A stretch of DNA of 64,000 bases, from assembly GCA_031472005.1 (NCBI GenBank), contig PZJY01000010.1:2108001-2172000 (forward strand), given 5' to 3'. Below the pieces are notes generated by a model, which did no database searches, was not told where the DNA came from, and worked only from the letters and a program-made list of their open reading frames with translations. The stretch is from Tetracladium setigerum (taxonomy: Eukaryota > Ascomycota > Leotiomycetes > Helotiales). Positions 24,141 to 35,971 of this stretch are shown piece by piece. The stretch's first letter is position 1. Every line of letters starts with the position of its first letter. Position numbers and translations under genes: made by a program.

Positions 24141-27022
24141 CCTTGCTGCTGCTACGTTGTGCACGAAGTATTATGCGAGAGAAGCTTGTGTTGACCATCT
24201 CGAGAGAGGTTGGATGATTTATGATTGTGCGTTTTGCGATAGGTTGGGTTTGACGGCGTTGTTGAGAAGGAAAAGGGTAAGATTCTCCGCGCGCTGCTTC
24301 GTTTGGGATCCAGGCCCTGTATAAATAGAGGTGGACATGTGCATATGGGAGGAGTTAGGTTAGCGATCTTGAGCAGTCTAAAAAGTAGGAGTTCATACAT
24401 ATGTTTTGCCTTCGGCTCTCCCCTCTCTTCATCGTGTCAGGTTCAATCTCTGCCTGCTTGGGAGATGTTGTTGAAGTCGAAGGTGTTGTCCCGGACTAGG
24501 TTGTACAGTAAGTTTTACGCTAAGCAGAATCTTTGGTGCTAAATCTTAGTGTTCCACCGGCGTCCCCACAGGTTATCACTCCCACCTTTAACGAGGACCT
24601 TTTGTTTATTCTTTCCTTTTTCTTTGAGCTTGACCCAGAATGCTGCAAATAGCGAACGAATCACTAGGAGGACGAAGGGCGGTCAGTTAGTGAATGCTGT
24701 ACGTGGCCAATGGGTGCGCGAAGCCACAACTGTCATCTCGTCGGTTTTTTGAGTATTAAACTCCATTATATGACAGGTAATATACTGTGAGAAGGTGAGG
24801 AACCGGGAGGAGGAAGGAAGGAGAGAGGAGGGTTTTCAGCCTTTTAAAACGGATTCTGGTACCTTATCGATTGCTTCACTCTATCGATTTGCTGCTGGGC
24901 CATCTGCAAAACCATCCGGGCTCGAATAGATCGTGGGATTTCCCTTGCCTATGCGGTGCATGCTGGTTTGCTGGGCTGCGATTATCCTTAACCATGCATA
25001 TTTTCGCGTGACGAGCTGATAGGCTGCCCCAAAGCAGTAGTACCCTTGGCATGCCCGCATATCGAGTTGTGTAACCTTTGTGCGTGGATCGAAATGGCTG
25101 AACAACGAAAACAAGCAAGAAAGCAATTGCTTCGCGGAAGTGCTAAGGGAAAGGGCGATCTTTTATGAGGAGCGCGATTTTCACGCCTGCTGCCCACCGG
25201 ATGGTTCGCTTCAAACAATCTCCGTCCGGCATCCAAGCGTTATTTTTTATTAATTGTGCAGGCAGATGATTTCTTAATATAGTGGGGAAGAGCAGACCAA
25301 GAAAGGGCAAAAGCGATGTGGGGATGTCTTCACATCGTTTTATGCAGGTACCAGCAGGCAATGGAAGTACGGTACTATACACCTTTATCTCTACAATATC
25401 CATCTTTCCCTTTCCTCCGCTGCTGCGAGAGGTCTAAACTTGGCTGGCATTCCGTCTCATTGTTGTTTAGAGATGAAGCATCGCAGACACTTCCGTGTTT
25501 CATTTTGGAAGGAAATAATCCCAGACCCCGTAAATCCCGAATCCCATGTCCCATTTCTTCAGTCCTCTATCTGAGGCTGACGTAATATCCTGTCCAGCAG
25601 CACCTATTGATTACAATTTACGAGAGAGGGCTCGCAAGAAGTACTTCGTACAGGCCGAAACTAATCCGGATTTTCTCACGCCCGTGCACCCATTGAATGT
25701 TCTACCAAGAATTGGCGGTATAAACCAATGAAAGACCTTTATCACTTTTAGGTCTAAGAAATTTTGAGAAGCACAGACGTAAATCTTGAATTAGTTTATC
25801 CATGTAAGGCAACAGCTCCCTTGTTTGCGCCAGCTTCATCTCCACCAAACACGTGATATGAAGTCATTATATATTCTACTCCACTAGTTCTAGTGTTACG
25901 GACGGTATCACATGTAGCATATGAGCCTAGGCTTGGGAGCATTATAATATTAAAAGCTAAGTAATGTAAAAGGCTGCAACTCAAAACGTAGAATACCAAA
26001 AAGCAAGCATACATGTGACACAAAATAATACAAATCGCCTGCTAACCTCTGGCATACTGGCCTGATCGTTCAGCTAGGTCACGGGTAACTTCTACACGTA
26101 CTACGGTCATATCTAAAAGATAGCTTTTTAAAGGGAAAAAGAAGCGGGAGCTTTGGATTGTAGGGTGCCGAAGGCCTATATAAAGGGGCTATCGGCCATC
26201 ATATGATTGTAATGAGCATCAACGCCTCTCTCTCTCACGTGACCACTAGGATTGCACCAGTACCAGGGCAGTGACGACTAGTTCCGTTGCATAGGCATGA
26301 GCATCTGGAAGGAATGGATGCCTTACGGCCTTGTTACAGACATGTATATAGCTCGGCTTCTAGCCACTCGTTGATCGGTAGTTTTCTTCTTTTCTTAGTA
26401 CCAGAGCCTATTGTTACGGTCGATCATCATTCATTTGCATACATCACCATACCTCCCTGCCTTGTTACGTGATCGTACCAGTGCACAGTGCCGTTACAAG
26501 AAGTATCTAGTCTTTCCGGGACTAGCTACGGAGTATAACTTATAAAGAATAATAAGAGATATTACATTATATATAAATTGTAAGATACTTGAATTCAATA
26601 TACCTATTATTTTGTCCGCCACGGAGGGTTTTCCGCTACGCAGGGATGGACGTTAGTAGAGTGGTGAAGAAGCTGGGCTGTTAGGGTAGGATCAGGTGCC
26701 CTCATGGGGCGGCCTTCCTACGAAGGATGTAACACGAGCGTGAGTGATAGCAGTAGGGGGGCTCTTCTCCCACTACTCTGCGAACCTTTTTGCAATTTTT
26801 TATATTACAACTATTATTTCATAACAAAACCATTTCCTCATAATTACATCCCACCACCACCTTCAATTGCCCATTAACTTCACAAAAGCCCAAGCAAACA
26901 CCATCAAAGCCAACAACAGATCAAGCTCATTTGCAGACCCATACGACAATTCACCTCCATCCATTAAATATTTCAAAATTACACACTCTCATCCTCACGT
27001 TTATACCCATTCTTGGCAACCA
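24141..27022. other. Long spacer with one dispersed-repeat copy
   Basis: 2.9 kb without a supported gene. It contains a repeat copy at 25966-26202 (listed separately), an AT-rich stretch at 26535-26615, and many short open frames with no domain signature. Confidence 0.5.
25966..26202 (-). repeat. Dispersed repeat, copy A
   Basis: Matches the reverse complement of 54980-55240 at roughly 80% by eye. Shared blocks include CTGATCGTTCAGCTAGGTCA, TCATATCTAAAAGATAGCTT and GGCCTATATAAAG. It is a non-coding element present twice in this 64-kb window, possibly a MITE or a solo transposon end. Confidence 0.72.
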
Positions 27023-28585
27023 TCATACCACCCCTGTCCTGATATTCCGCTCGCCCACCACCACCACTTTCCGTTTCAAACACATCCTCATCAAAACCCT
27101 TCCCAGCACTACAATCAACACTAAACCCCCTAATCCAAGCAATATCAAATGATCACCAACCCATAAGAACAGGGCATTATCCCACTGTACCCACAAACAC
27201 AAATGTCAAGTCAGCACAAGTCTTATTTTTTCGTTCTCTTTCGTGAACTTGAAGTGAAATGAAAAAATAGATAGATATTTGGTAAAATTTTAAATGAGTT
27301 GTTTGCAAAATCACATCATCACTAGTACTGATAAGTAGGGAGGGAAAGGAAAGAAAAAAGAGAAATAAAACTCACATTGACCCAACTCCCCCTCTCTCCT
27401 GCGTAAAGTAAATCCACGGCTCCGTTCCCGGGCGATCATCCATCATCACACGAACGATCAATGAATTATCATTCCTCACATCATCCACATCATCATCATT
27501 ATTCACATTCCCCACACTATCCACCCAGCCCTCGAAGTCCGAATAGCTGCTTCGCAAACCACTACTCCTCGAACCACCACTTCTCAAACCACCACCACCA
27601 CTCCTCAAACTCCTGTGATAATCCTCCCAAACAGCCGTCTCAAACCACTGGCCGCTAGCGTAACTAATAGTGATATAAGGGAAAAAGTAATTGTAATTAT
27701 ATGGGATCAGTGAGTCGGTCAAGAGTTTCCAGAATGGATGGGATGGGGTAGAGCCGAGGATGTTGTTGCTTAGTGCGCCACGGCCGCCGTCGGTTGTGAA
27801 GGATGGGTAAGTTAGGAGGGGGGTGAGGGGTGCGAGGCAGCCCTGGGTTGGGGTTAGTTCTTTTTTTTTTTTTTTTGTGAATGGGATGCGATGGGCTTGG
27901 GGAAGGTGTTTGTGAAAGGGGAGGTGAATCGGGAGGTGAATCGGGAGGTAGCGGTGGAAAGGAAAGAGGTTGTGAAGAAGGGAGGAAAGGAACAAACATT
28001 ATCCAAATCCATATACACGCCACCATAATGCAATAGGAGAAAGTAGCGAACGGTATCTACTCTTTGGACGGGGAACTTGTAGCCGTCGTAAGTAGAGAGG
28101 AACCACGGGTAGTGGGTTGAAATGAAGTCACGGGAGCTATCTTTCGTCCACAACTATGATAGTGATATCAGTAATTTTTCATCCGTTCCAATTGTACGTT
28201 GAGTCTAGTACTTGAAAAAACAGAGGAAAGAGAACAGAAAATAATAATCAAACAGACATACCTTATACTCCCACCCCACATTCAAATCCCTACAAGACTT
28301 ACTCACCTCCTCCCAATCCCTCGGCATACTCTTTTCATCACTCCCGTCACCACCACCAGCATCATCCCAAGAATGATAAACCTGATGTAAAATCTTCGGA
28401 ATCAACTGTGGTCGCTGACTCCCAGCACTCGTGTCATTGACAAACGCATCTTGGATTTCTTGCTGCGTGATGGCAAGACCGGCGTGCGTGAAGAAGAGGT
28501 GAATGAAAGCTTTGATGCGGAGGAAGGCAATGAGTGAAAGGATGAGGAGACTGAGTGTGAGGAGGATGGTAAGGGGACGGCGCAT
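27023..28585 (-). CDS. Inositol-phosphoceramide mannosyltransferase, SUR1/CSH1 type
   Basis: Golgi type II membrane glycosyltransferase (DXD sugar-transferase family) that adds mannose to inositol phosphoceramide to make MIPC. Exons: 28585-28262, 28153-27998, 27842-27376, 27184-27023. Residues about 4-25 form the signal anchor (LTILLTLSLLILSLIAFL). Then come IPKILHQVYHSW, the LWTKDSSRDFI block, and YGGVYMDLDNGC with the DXD metal site formed across the 27998/27842 splice. C-terminal hydrophobic helices are ILLGLGGLVLIVVLG. Start at 28585 puts the anchor at the N-terminus; an upstream ATG at 28705 would add 40 residues. Exon 3 ends out of phase: one extra base in the plus-strand C5 run at 27388-27392 gives GGSWVNWDNALFLW across the last splice and a 369-aa protein. 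The 155-bp intron 2 holds a poly(T/A) tract and a 13-bp tandem repeat. Confidence 0.82.
27861..27955. repeat. Poly-T tract and 13-bp tandem repeat in intron
   Basis: A run of 16 T (plus strand, from about 27861) and, at 27920-27950, a GAGGTGAATCGG unit repeated about 2.5 times. Both fall inside the second intron of the mannosyltransferase gene. Confidence 0.7.
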
Positions 28586-30174
28586 TTTATTTTTTTGGGC
28601 GCTGCTGGTTGCTGGGTTTTGGAGAGAGGGAGGGAGGGAGGAAGGAGGGACGAAATTGGGTTGGTTGTAAGGGATTTTGATTGGAGTGAATGAGGTGCGC
28701 GGCATGAAGTGTGTGTGAGGCGTGAAATGGCACCTGACCTTTCCTTTAATTTTTGTATTTTTTTCGAGAGGTGAGCGGAAGATGTGTTGGTTGTCGTCGG
28801 GATGAGCCCGACAGCTTAGAACGAGCTGACAATATTATGTCGCAAAATAATGTGTACATCCTCCAATAATTTCCGGGCGCAATCGGGACTCACTCACACA
28901 CGCACACACACTCTTCTTCCCTTCCCCCACGTTCTTCACACTCCTTCCTGTCCCGTCGACTACCACTCAACAAGCTTGTGGGTGTTTTCGTGATTTAGCA
29001 CACGAATTCGCATATCAATAGCCCGAGAAAGCCACGTGCCGTACCATTGATCAAAAGATTGATGTGGCGGAAAAATATCGCGCGCTACTGTTCGATCGAT
29101 TCAGGGTTGTTGAATTTTGAAGTTGCTTTTTGGGTCAAATAAGCCTTCTCTCAAAAGCTTGCTGAGAGGAAGCAAATGGTGAAATTCGTCGGTAAAGTAC
29201 TGTAAAACATTTGAGTGATTTTCTTTTCCCGGCTTGCGCCTAGTTAACGTACCTATTCAAACGATATTCTCGTTTTTCCGATCTCTTGGGACGTTTGTAT
29301 TTACCCGACAACCAGAGAATGCGTGTGCGCCGCGCGGATTCGCAACGTGGGGTGCATGATTGGCCCAAGATCAGACTGACCTATGTTTATTTAAGCGAAA
29401 AGGCTTGTTTTCCTGGTAGCGATGGGGTGAACAAGCTTTTACGAGAACGCAAATCTGGTGTCTTGTGATTTCTTGTTTTAGTGGCTTGGAATGCGACATA
29501 AAAATGGTGGATCCAATCGCTAGCTTCCTATTTAGATCGTGGCTGCACAATACGTTGCCCTCTTAGCTGTCAAGTTGCGTCGTCGTTCGTGAGTAGTCGG
29601 TGCGACTGACCTCCGTGTATTCGTAGGGGTCTTTTTTTTTTGTTGCGTCTGCATCTGCGTCTGCATTTGTGTGCGGTGAGCCAATTTCGTGAGATTGGGG
29701 TTTCTGAAATGAGAGTGCGAGGGAATATTCCGTCTCAGGTAGGTATGCCGAAATGGGTTACTGCCTTCTGACAGTAGTATTCTCGCCCATCCACGAGCTT
29801 CTGATTTTCAAAATGGGCGGGCGGCAGGGAATAATTAGATAGATATTCCGAGATGGGTTATTTCCTTCTGACCGTATTCTCGCCCATCCACTAGCTTCTG
29901 ATATGCGAAATTGGGTGGGAGGGAAACACTCAGATATTCCGAAATGGGTTCTGGCCTTCTGATCGTATTCTAGCCCACCCACCCACGAGCTTCTGATTGC
30001 CGAAATGGGGTGTCTGGAAGAATACAAACATGTGGTGGCTTCCATTTCATCTGTTCTGTGGTCCAGCCAGATGTGACGATTTCTTTCGCCTTCACATTCC
30101 CTTTCCCTTTCCCTCCTCCTTCCCTCACTTTGCCGATTGATCGCATCGCATTTCACCCATTCTCTTCATCCGAC
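28586..30174. other. Shared divergent promoter of two glycosyltransferase genes
   Basis: 1.6 kb between the minus-strand mannosyltransferase and the plus-strand GT2 gene. It contains a (CA)-rich microsatellite (28890-28912), a T9 run, and a set of three tandem repeats at 29743-30010 listed separately. No gene supported. Confidence 0.55.
29743..30010 (+). repeat. Three tandem repeats of 78-100 bp upstream of GT2 gene
   Basis: Three imperfect direct copies starting near 29743, 29843 and 29932. Each carries CCGAAATGGGTT, then CCTTCTGACNGTATTCTCG, CCCATCCACGAGCTTCTGAT and a GAAATGGG-type end. They end 165 bp before the ATG of the GT2 gene, so they lie in its promoter or 5' leader. Confidence 0.85.
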
Positions 30175-32469
30175 ATGGCAATGTTCCTCTCTTCACTACG
30201 CTCGTGGTGCACCCAAAGAATTGCCAGTCTCTCCCTTATCGTTTTGACGATCCTGTTATATCTTGCACTCTTCTCCCCCAGCGGTGGTTCCTCTCCTACA
30301 GATGTTACTTCCTCCCCTTCTGCATCTCCACCGCCAGCAACACCAGCTCTCACAAACTCACAACGAATCTTCATATTTTACACCCTCGTTGCACACACTC
30401 TCGCGCTGTGCTTTCCCGTTCGTCTCTGCTATGCAACATACACACTCACCAAGCGCTTGGTGATTGCACAAGCATCATCATCTTCCTCTTCTTCTAACCA
30501 ACGCTCATTATCGGAGAAAGCACAGCAAAGGATTCGAAGACATCCATTTGGCAGTGCAAAGAAGGAGAAAGATCATCAACAACAGCAACAAGATGACAAT
30601 GGATACGAAGCCTCCATCTCCTCGTTCTCCTCGACATGCTCCTCTTCTGTTGGATCTGACTCTACAGATGAGTCGTCTCCTGAGAGAGGGCAGGGGATAC
30701 AGGAGAGCGAAGTGTTGCATACGATTATCGTGCCGAATTATAAGGAGGATTTGGATACGTTGAGGGAGACTTTGGAGGTTCTTGCCTGTCACCGGGGGCG
30801 AGAGATTCGTATGAGGTGAGTTTCTCCAAATCCAACCACATGGCGTTTATATAGGAGGAGATGTGGATGTGTATGTGTAAGGACTGATATGTGTCGATGA
30901 TATAAAGGTTTGCCTAGCAATGGAACAAGCTGAAGATGGGGCGCGTGCCAAAGCTCTCATTCTCATCGATGAATACTGTGAGAGGTTTCGGAATGTGGAT
31001 TTTGCTGTTCATCCAGTAGGAATTGAGGGTGAGGCGCAGGGGAAGAGTAGCAACTTATGCTGGGCAGCAAAGTGAGTCTTTCTAGCCGCGATTTTCGACC
31101 TCTCCTCGCTTGTCGAACGAAAGCAAATACTATAACAGTCAAAAAGGCTTTAGCTGAGAGACTTTTCCAGGTACATAAACGGAAAGTATCAAGAGAAGAG
31201 TGAGAAGGAGAACATGATCATCACAGTAATAGACTGTAAGTCCTCTCTCCCCTCTATCTCCGCACCTACCCCAAACTTAAAGAAGCAACTCACAAGTTTC
31301 AAATCTAACACCCACCTCTTCCACAGCGGATTCTCACCTCTCTTCCACATACTTCGAATCCATCAGCACGCTGCACAAAGCCCACCCCCTCACATCCGCC
31401 AGCACACTCTACGTTCCCCCATCATCTTCGACCGCAACGCACACCTAATCCCAACCCTTGTCCGCGTCGCCGACATTCTCTGGGCCGGCGCAGGCCTCTC
31501 AGGCCACTACACCACCTCATCCATCTGCCCTCCAACATCGGTCTACTCCCTGCCACTCTCGCTCGTCGACCTTGCCGGTGGCTGGGACGCAGGCGCAGAG
31601 ACAATCGGGGAGGACTTGCACATGTACATCAAGTCCTTCTTCGCAGTTGATGGGAATCTGACAACGCGCACGGTGTTGAGCCCCGCGAGCCATAGCAATG
31701 TATGCACAGGTGATGCGGGTATTCGAGGGTATGGGAGGGATGTGAAGGCGAGGTATCGGCAGGCTTTGAGACATATGTGGGGTGTGTTGGACAGTGGATA
31801 TTTCGTTGGGTGTGTGGCGGAGATGTGGTCGAGGAGGCGGAGAGATGAAGGAGCAGATCGGTTCGTACTTTTTCCTTGTTTTTCCTCATACAGTTTCTCT
31901 TATTTTATACAATTCTTGACTCGGGCTCAGATGTGGGTGTTGAAGTCAGTGGTACCTAGATGCTGACGATTATGTGCAGACCACACTGGAGCAATACTTT
32001 GATCCTCGCTCATCGAATATACGAAGCGCATTTCCTCCCAACACACATTACACTCCTGATCATCTCCGGCGCTCTTTTCACCCTCTTCACCCCACCCACG
32101 AATCCAGGCCTCGCTGCCAACTCTCACCTGCTTCAAACTCTCATCATAACAGGCTACCTCCGTATCGGAAGTGCCTGCCTCTTCATCACATTCTTCGCGC
32201 TCTACGAGAAGTACCATCGCGTCTGCGTTAGCCATCGCGAGCGGGAGATGATCCGAGCAGGTCTTGCCGATCGAATGTTGGGGTATTTTTCATATCGGAG
32301 CATTCGTAAGAATGCGTTGGACTTTTGTTGGTTTCCAATTGCGGGCATGGCGTTTGGGACACTGCCCATGGTGGTAGCCTTAGTGTGTCAGCTGTGGAGC
32401 GTGAAGATCACGTATCAGGTTTCAAGGAAACCATTGTCCTGGGGAGCTGATATGGCGGGGGTTCCTTGA
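30175..32469 (+). CDS. Membrane glycosyltransferase family 2 (two frame breaks)
   Basis: Processive-type GT2 protein of the plasma membrane or Golgi. Exons: 30175-30815, 30908-31071, 31171-31235, 31327-31860, 31980-32469. Two N-terminal membrane segments (IASLSLIVLTILLYLALF; FIFYTLVAHTLALCFPV) precede a Ser/Gln-rich linker. The catalytic domain has HTIIVPNYKED, VCLAMEQAEDGARAKAL, KSSNLCWAAKYI and the DxD site IDSDSHLSS. C-terminal helices include ITLLIISGALFTLF and FPIAGMAFGTLPMVVALV. The substrate cannot be read from sequence. Frame breaks lie at G5 30794-30798 (repair gives SYE|VCLAMEQ across the splice) and C5 31416-31420 (repair gives LYVPPIIFDRNAHLIP). One extra base at each makes the exon sum 1896 nt, 631 aa. 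Divergent from the mannosyltransferase gene. Confidence 0.78.
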
Positions 32470-32759
32470 AGAAGAATTTATAACGAATAATAACGATGAA
32501 GTGGGTGGTAGAAGAATCTGGTGTGTGATTGTTGATGGTTTGATATACAATGACTTGGGTGGTCTAATGGGCGTCTGGACGGTATTTCAACATACTGGCA
32601 GTGCTAGAATAGTCTGATTGAAGCATAATAATATCTAATGTAATAAGTCAAGTCAGCTAGCACTATAATTTGCGTGGTGGATGGAAAGAAGTGTACCTAA
32701 GCGACAACAAAAGCTGTTGTCAATCAAATTTTCAATTGTGACTTGACACCTCCGCCCCA

Positions 32760-33970
32760 TCAACACCTCGATGTCTCTCGTACGGTAGTCGAGTACGGGG
32801 ATTTCCAGTTATCCTCTACTAGCGAATACGACTCATACTCATTTTCGTGAGGTTTGCGCGGATTGATGGCCCAGTACCCAAAATCAGCATCCAAGCTCCC
32901 AAGGTATCGCATCAAGTTGTCCCAATAATTCAAGTCTCCTGCATTTGGTAGGTGCGGACTTCCAAACTCCCCAACCCACACAGGAGCGAGGTTTTCTTCA
33001 AGCAAGTACCCCAATTCTGTCTCATCGTAGCCGCAAAGGAAGAATAGGATCTCCGAGAGAATGAACCACCCAAGCTTCCCCACCCAGACCATGCATAAAC
33101 ATGCGCTGAATATACCACCCGATCATCTACATCTAGCACAACAGGCCGATTTCGAACACCAATTAGGTCATTTGCGGACGAGATTCCCTCGACGATGATG
33201 AGCCAATCCGAACGCATTGCCAGTAACCTATTGCCAGCTTGCTCGGCAGCAGTCGCCCACTTGTCCCAGCTCATAGTCCCCCATAGTCCCCTTACCTCAT
33301 TTCGCAAGTCCGCTCCCACGACGAGCGGTTCTTTGACGAATAGTGACATGATAGTCTCCCAATTTTCCAACCACATAATCTCTGTCAGCTTCACCCGACA
33401 AAGAGGGCCGTATGGATTATTGTACCATGCCAAATCACAGGGATTAGCGTCGCAACACCATCTTGCCTGTGTGATGTGGTTGTTCACAACAACAGCAATG
33501 CCAGCATCTGTCAAACTCTTGACGACCGCCTGGTAGACATCAAGCGCTCTCATTCCCACAAGATCCGGATTGGCGAGCAGGAGGGATGGATCGATCAATG
33601 GATTGAGAATTACCATCTCGTCGGAGTAGGGCAGGCGTACGGAGTTGAAACCCATTTTCCGGATCATCCGGGCGATGGATTGACGTGGTCGTATGTCGAG
33701 GCCGCTGGGGATGAAAAGCTCGTCACTTCCGCCGTACCAATTGACGGATGCTAATTTACATCTCTGGCCATGGGCGTCTATGATATCTCTTCCTCGGGTT
33801 GATAAAGGTGGTTGACATTGTCGGGTGGAGGAGAGATTGAGGATGGGGTTGGTGGGGAGGAGTGGTGGAATTGAGAATTCGGTTGTCGTGCGGATACGGA
33901 GTTGGAACAATAGGTAGAATGTGATTATGACTATGACGACAAGCAAGTATTTGAGAGTAATTGACCTCAT
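32760..33970 (-). CDS. Membrane-anchored GH5 glycoside hydrolase (one frame break)
   Basis: Family GH5 (endoglucanase-like) beta-glycosidase with an N-terminal signal anchor (TLKYLLVVIVIITFYLLF), about 403 aa, no introns. Start at 33970 places the anchor first; an ATG at 34087 would add 39 residues. Motifs: GQRCKLASVNWYGGSDE, FNSVRLPYSDEM, AVVVNNHITQARWCC, GADLRNEVRG with the Asn-Glu acid/base pair, VVYSAHVYAWSGWG, and VWVGEFGSP with the probable nucleophile Glu. Between RQNWG and YLLEENLAPVWVGEFG the frame shifts at the plus-strand C4 run 33009-33012; one extra base repairs it and the length becomes 1212 nt. Convergent with the GT2 gene (290 bp apart). Substrate not determined; cellulase-like or an endoglycoceramidase-type lipid glycan are options. 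Confidence 0.82.
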
Positions 33971-35971
33971 GATTGTGGGTGTAGATGGAAATCCTGTGAT
34001 GATATCTTTAGAGAAGGCTTGCGTTTCATGAGAATTTGCTTCCGAGTGTGTTGTTTGGTGGCCGAAAGTAAAAAAAAGAGCCTTCATAGGGCCAACGAAG
34101 GTATCAAATCAGGTAATCACAATACACTCGCTCGCTTAGAGATCGAGGGGGAAAGCAATGATGGGAGGGTGGTCTTGGCAGAAGCCGTCTATGATGGGTT
34201 TGCCAAGAGGTCATGTGACGTGCGAAGGCCAAAAGGAATGCACTGTGAGAGCTTTTACATCTGCGAATCATTGAAGCTCTTAATTGAAGTTCGTAATTGA
34301 AGCTCGTAATTGAAGCCCGAAATTCAACATTCATCTCAAGATATTAAGCGTTGCTTTGGTTCATTATCATAGGCGTGATTGTTAGGAAAAGTGAGTGTTG
34401 GCTGAGGACTGTAAAGTAAGGCCAGCACCAACCCCCGCCTTGAGATGTGAGACCGCCGTTATAGCTTTGTGGGGAGGGGAGGTTGATATTTGAGGTTCCA
34501 CACTGGGGCGAGATATCCATACTTCGACTAGGAAATTCTCGTCATCCAACATGTATGAAGGACCAGGTCTTGCGTGCTCACAAGATCATTTTCCATTGCC
34601 CGCCCGCCCTGTTTCAGCAGCGCAGCTAGATAAAAGATACAGGTAATCCATATACCCAAGGTACGTTGGGTAGAGACACTTGCCACCAAATGGCATCAAG
34701 GTTGTTGATATGTCATTTGTTCAATGCATACATACACGCATAGATGGTTGGAGTTCGCATAACAAATCACACGACTCCATGCCAGGGAAGAAATGCCAGC
34801 CTTTAACTTTTGGTCTCACATCAATAACATTCTAAAACGAAGTTCAGCTTGAAGGACCCTTTCTCCAAGATCAAAAGGTAATATGAATGACGAGGACATC
34901 GAAAGAAGCAAGACTAATGCGAGAGATGGAAGAGCTGAGGAATGATATAAATGACGATCTATCTCGAACAAGCACTCGCCAATGTTATTAATGGCGCAGG
35001 GGGGCAACTTGACATCTCGTCCAGACGTAGAAGGCGGTGAGGCGACGCCTCTCTCCAAAGCACACGTGAAGCGAAGGATGGGAGATGAACTCCTTCACTC
35101 TATTTATATCTCTATAACTAACGCATCTCCCTCAGCTGATACTTCAGCTAATGCTAGGGAGGGTAAAAATATGCAGAACACGCATGGAGGAGTGCAAATT
35201 TGAACGACAACAAATGCAACAGAAATAACAAAAGATGTGAAGATGAAAAAGTAGAGGCAGAAGAGAGATTGAGATTGTTACAGTAGTCTGATGCAGGAAC
35301 AATCAAGAGAAATAAGCGTAATAAAGGCGCCCTGCAGTGCGACCCCTGAGCTAAACCTCTTAGGGGATCTGCCATTGAGATTGGCAGCTGTCCCCTGTCA
35401 CCCAACCCCCCAACACCGACCCGACTCTTTCACGGTCTGCTATCGACAATCTCACCCTCGCCGTCGTCGCTGCTTTCTCCCTTCACCCACAATATATCGT
35501 CGCCAAATGGAAGAAGAATATTCGGTCGCATAACACTCATCGCTTTTCCAGCCCCGCGTTCTTTGACTGTTCCCTCGATTTACTTGCATTTTGCAGCGAT
35601 TCAGCGACTTGACTTTTCTCGTCCGATCTTTAAGGTTAAAACCCACCCTGTCGACGATAGACTGGCTTGGATACGTTGAGCCCACGCAGTAATTTGACAG
35701 ACGGAGTTCGCATCCTCTAATCTAGCAACGGAATAATTGGAATGGAATGGTGGAATTCAATTGATTCGAATAATTGAATGGAATTTCGAGTTTGGATTCA
35801 AGAACAATAGCAGCAGCAGCAGCAGCAGGCAACATTCAAAGGCAGCAGAGCGAAACAAACAATCTAAGACAGCGAAACAGTCTCTCCAGCATTGAAACAA
35901 CGTCGAATCGCCCACCTTCGCCTTCGAGATCGTTTGCAGCTGTCTTTCGAGACACACACACACCACCCCTC
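33971..35971. other. 2-kb spacer including 5' region of RabGAP gene
   Basis: No supported gene. The last 200 bp (35774-35971) are open in the RabGAP frame without an ATG and contain an AGC/GCA trinucleotide run (about 35806-35829), so part of it may be coding through an unseen upstream exon. Confidence 0.45.
35806..35829 (+). repeat. (AGC)n trinucleotide microsatellite
   Basis: About seven AGC units in the 5' part of the RabGAP frame; in that frame they encode poly-Ala. Likely length-variable. Confidence 0.8.

Noticed and set aside
26867..27152. Plus-strand frames at 26867-27152
   Set aside because: They overlap the last exon and intron of the minus-strand mannosyltransferase and show no signature.
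30175..32469. Programmed ribosomal frameshifting in GT2, RabGAP and others
   Set aside because: No slippery heptamers with structure were seen, the breaks sit at plain homopolymers in many unrelated genes, and one even lies beside a splice site.
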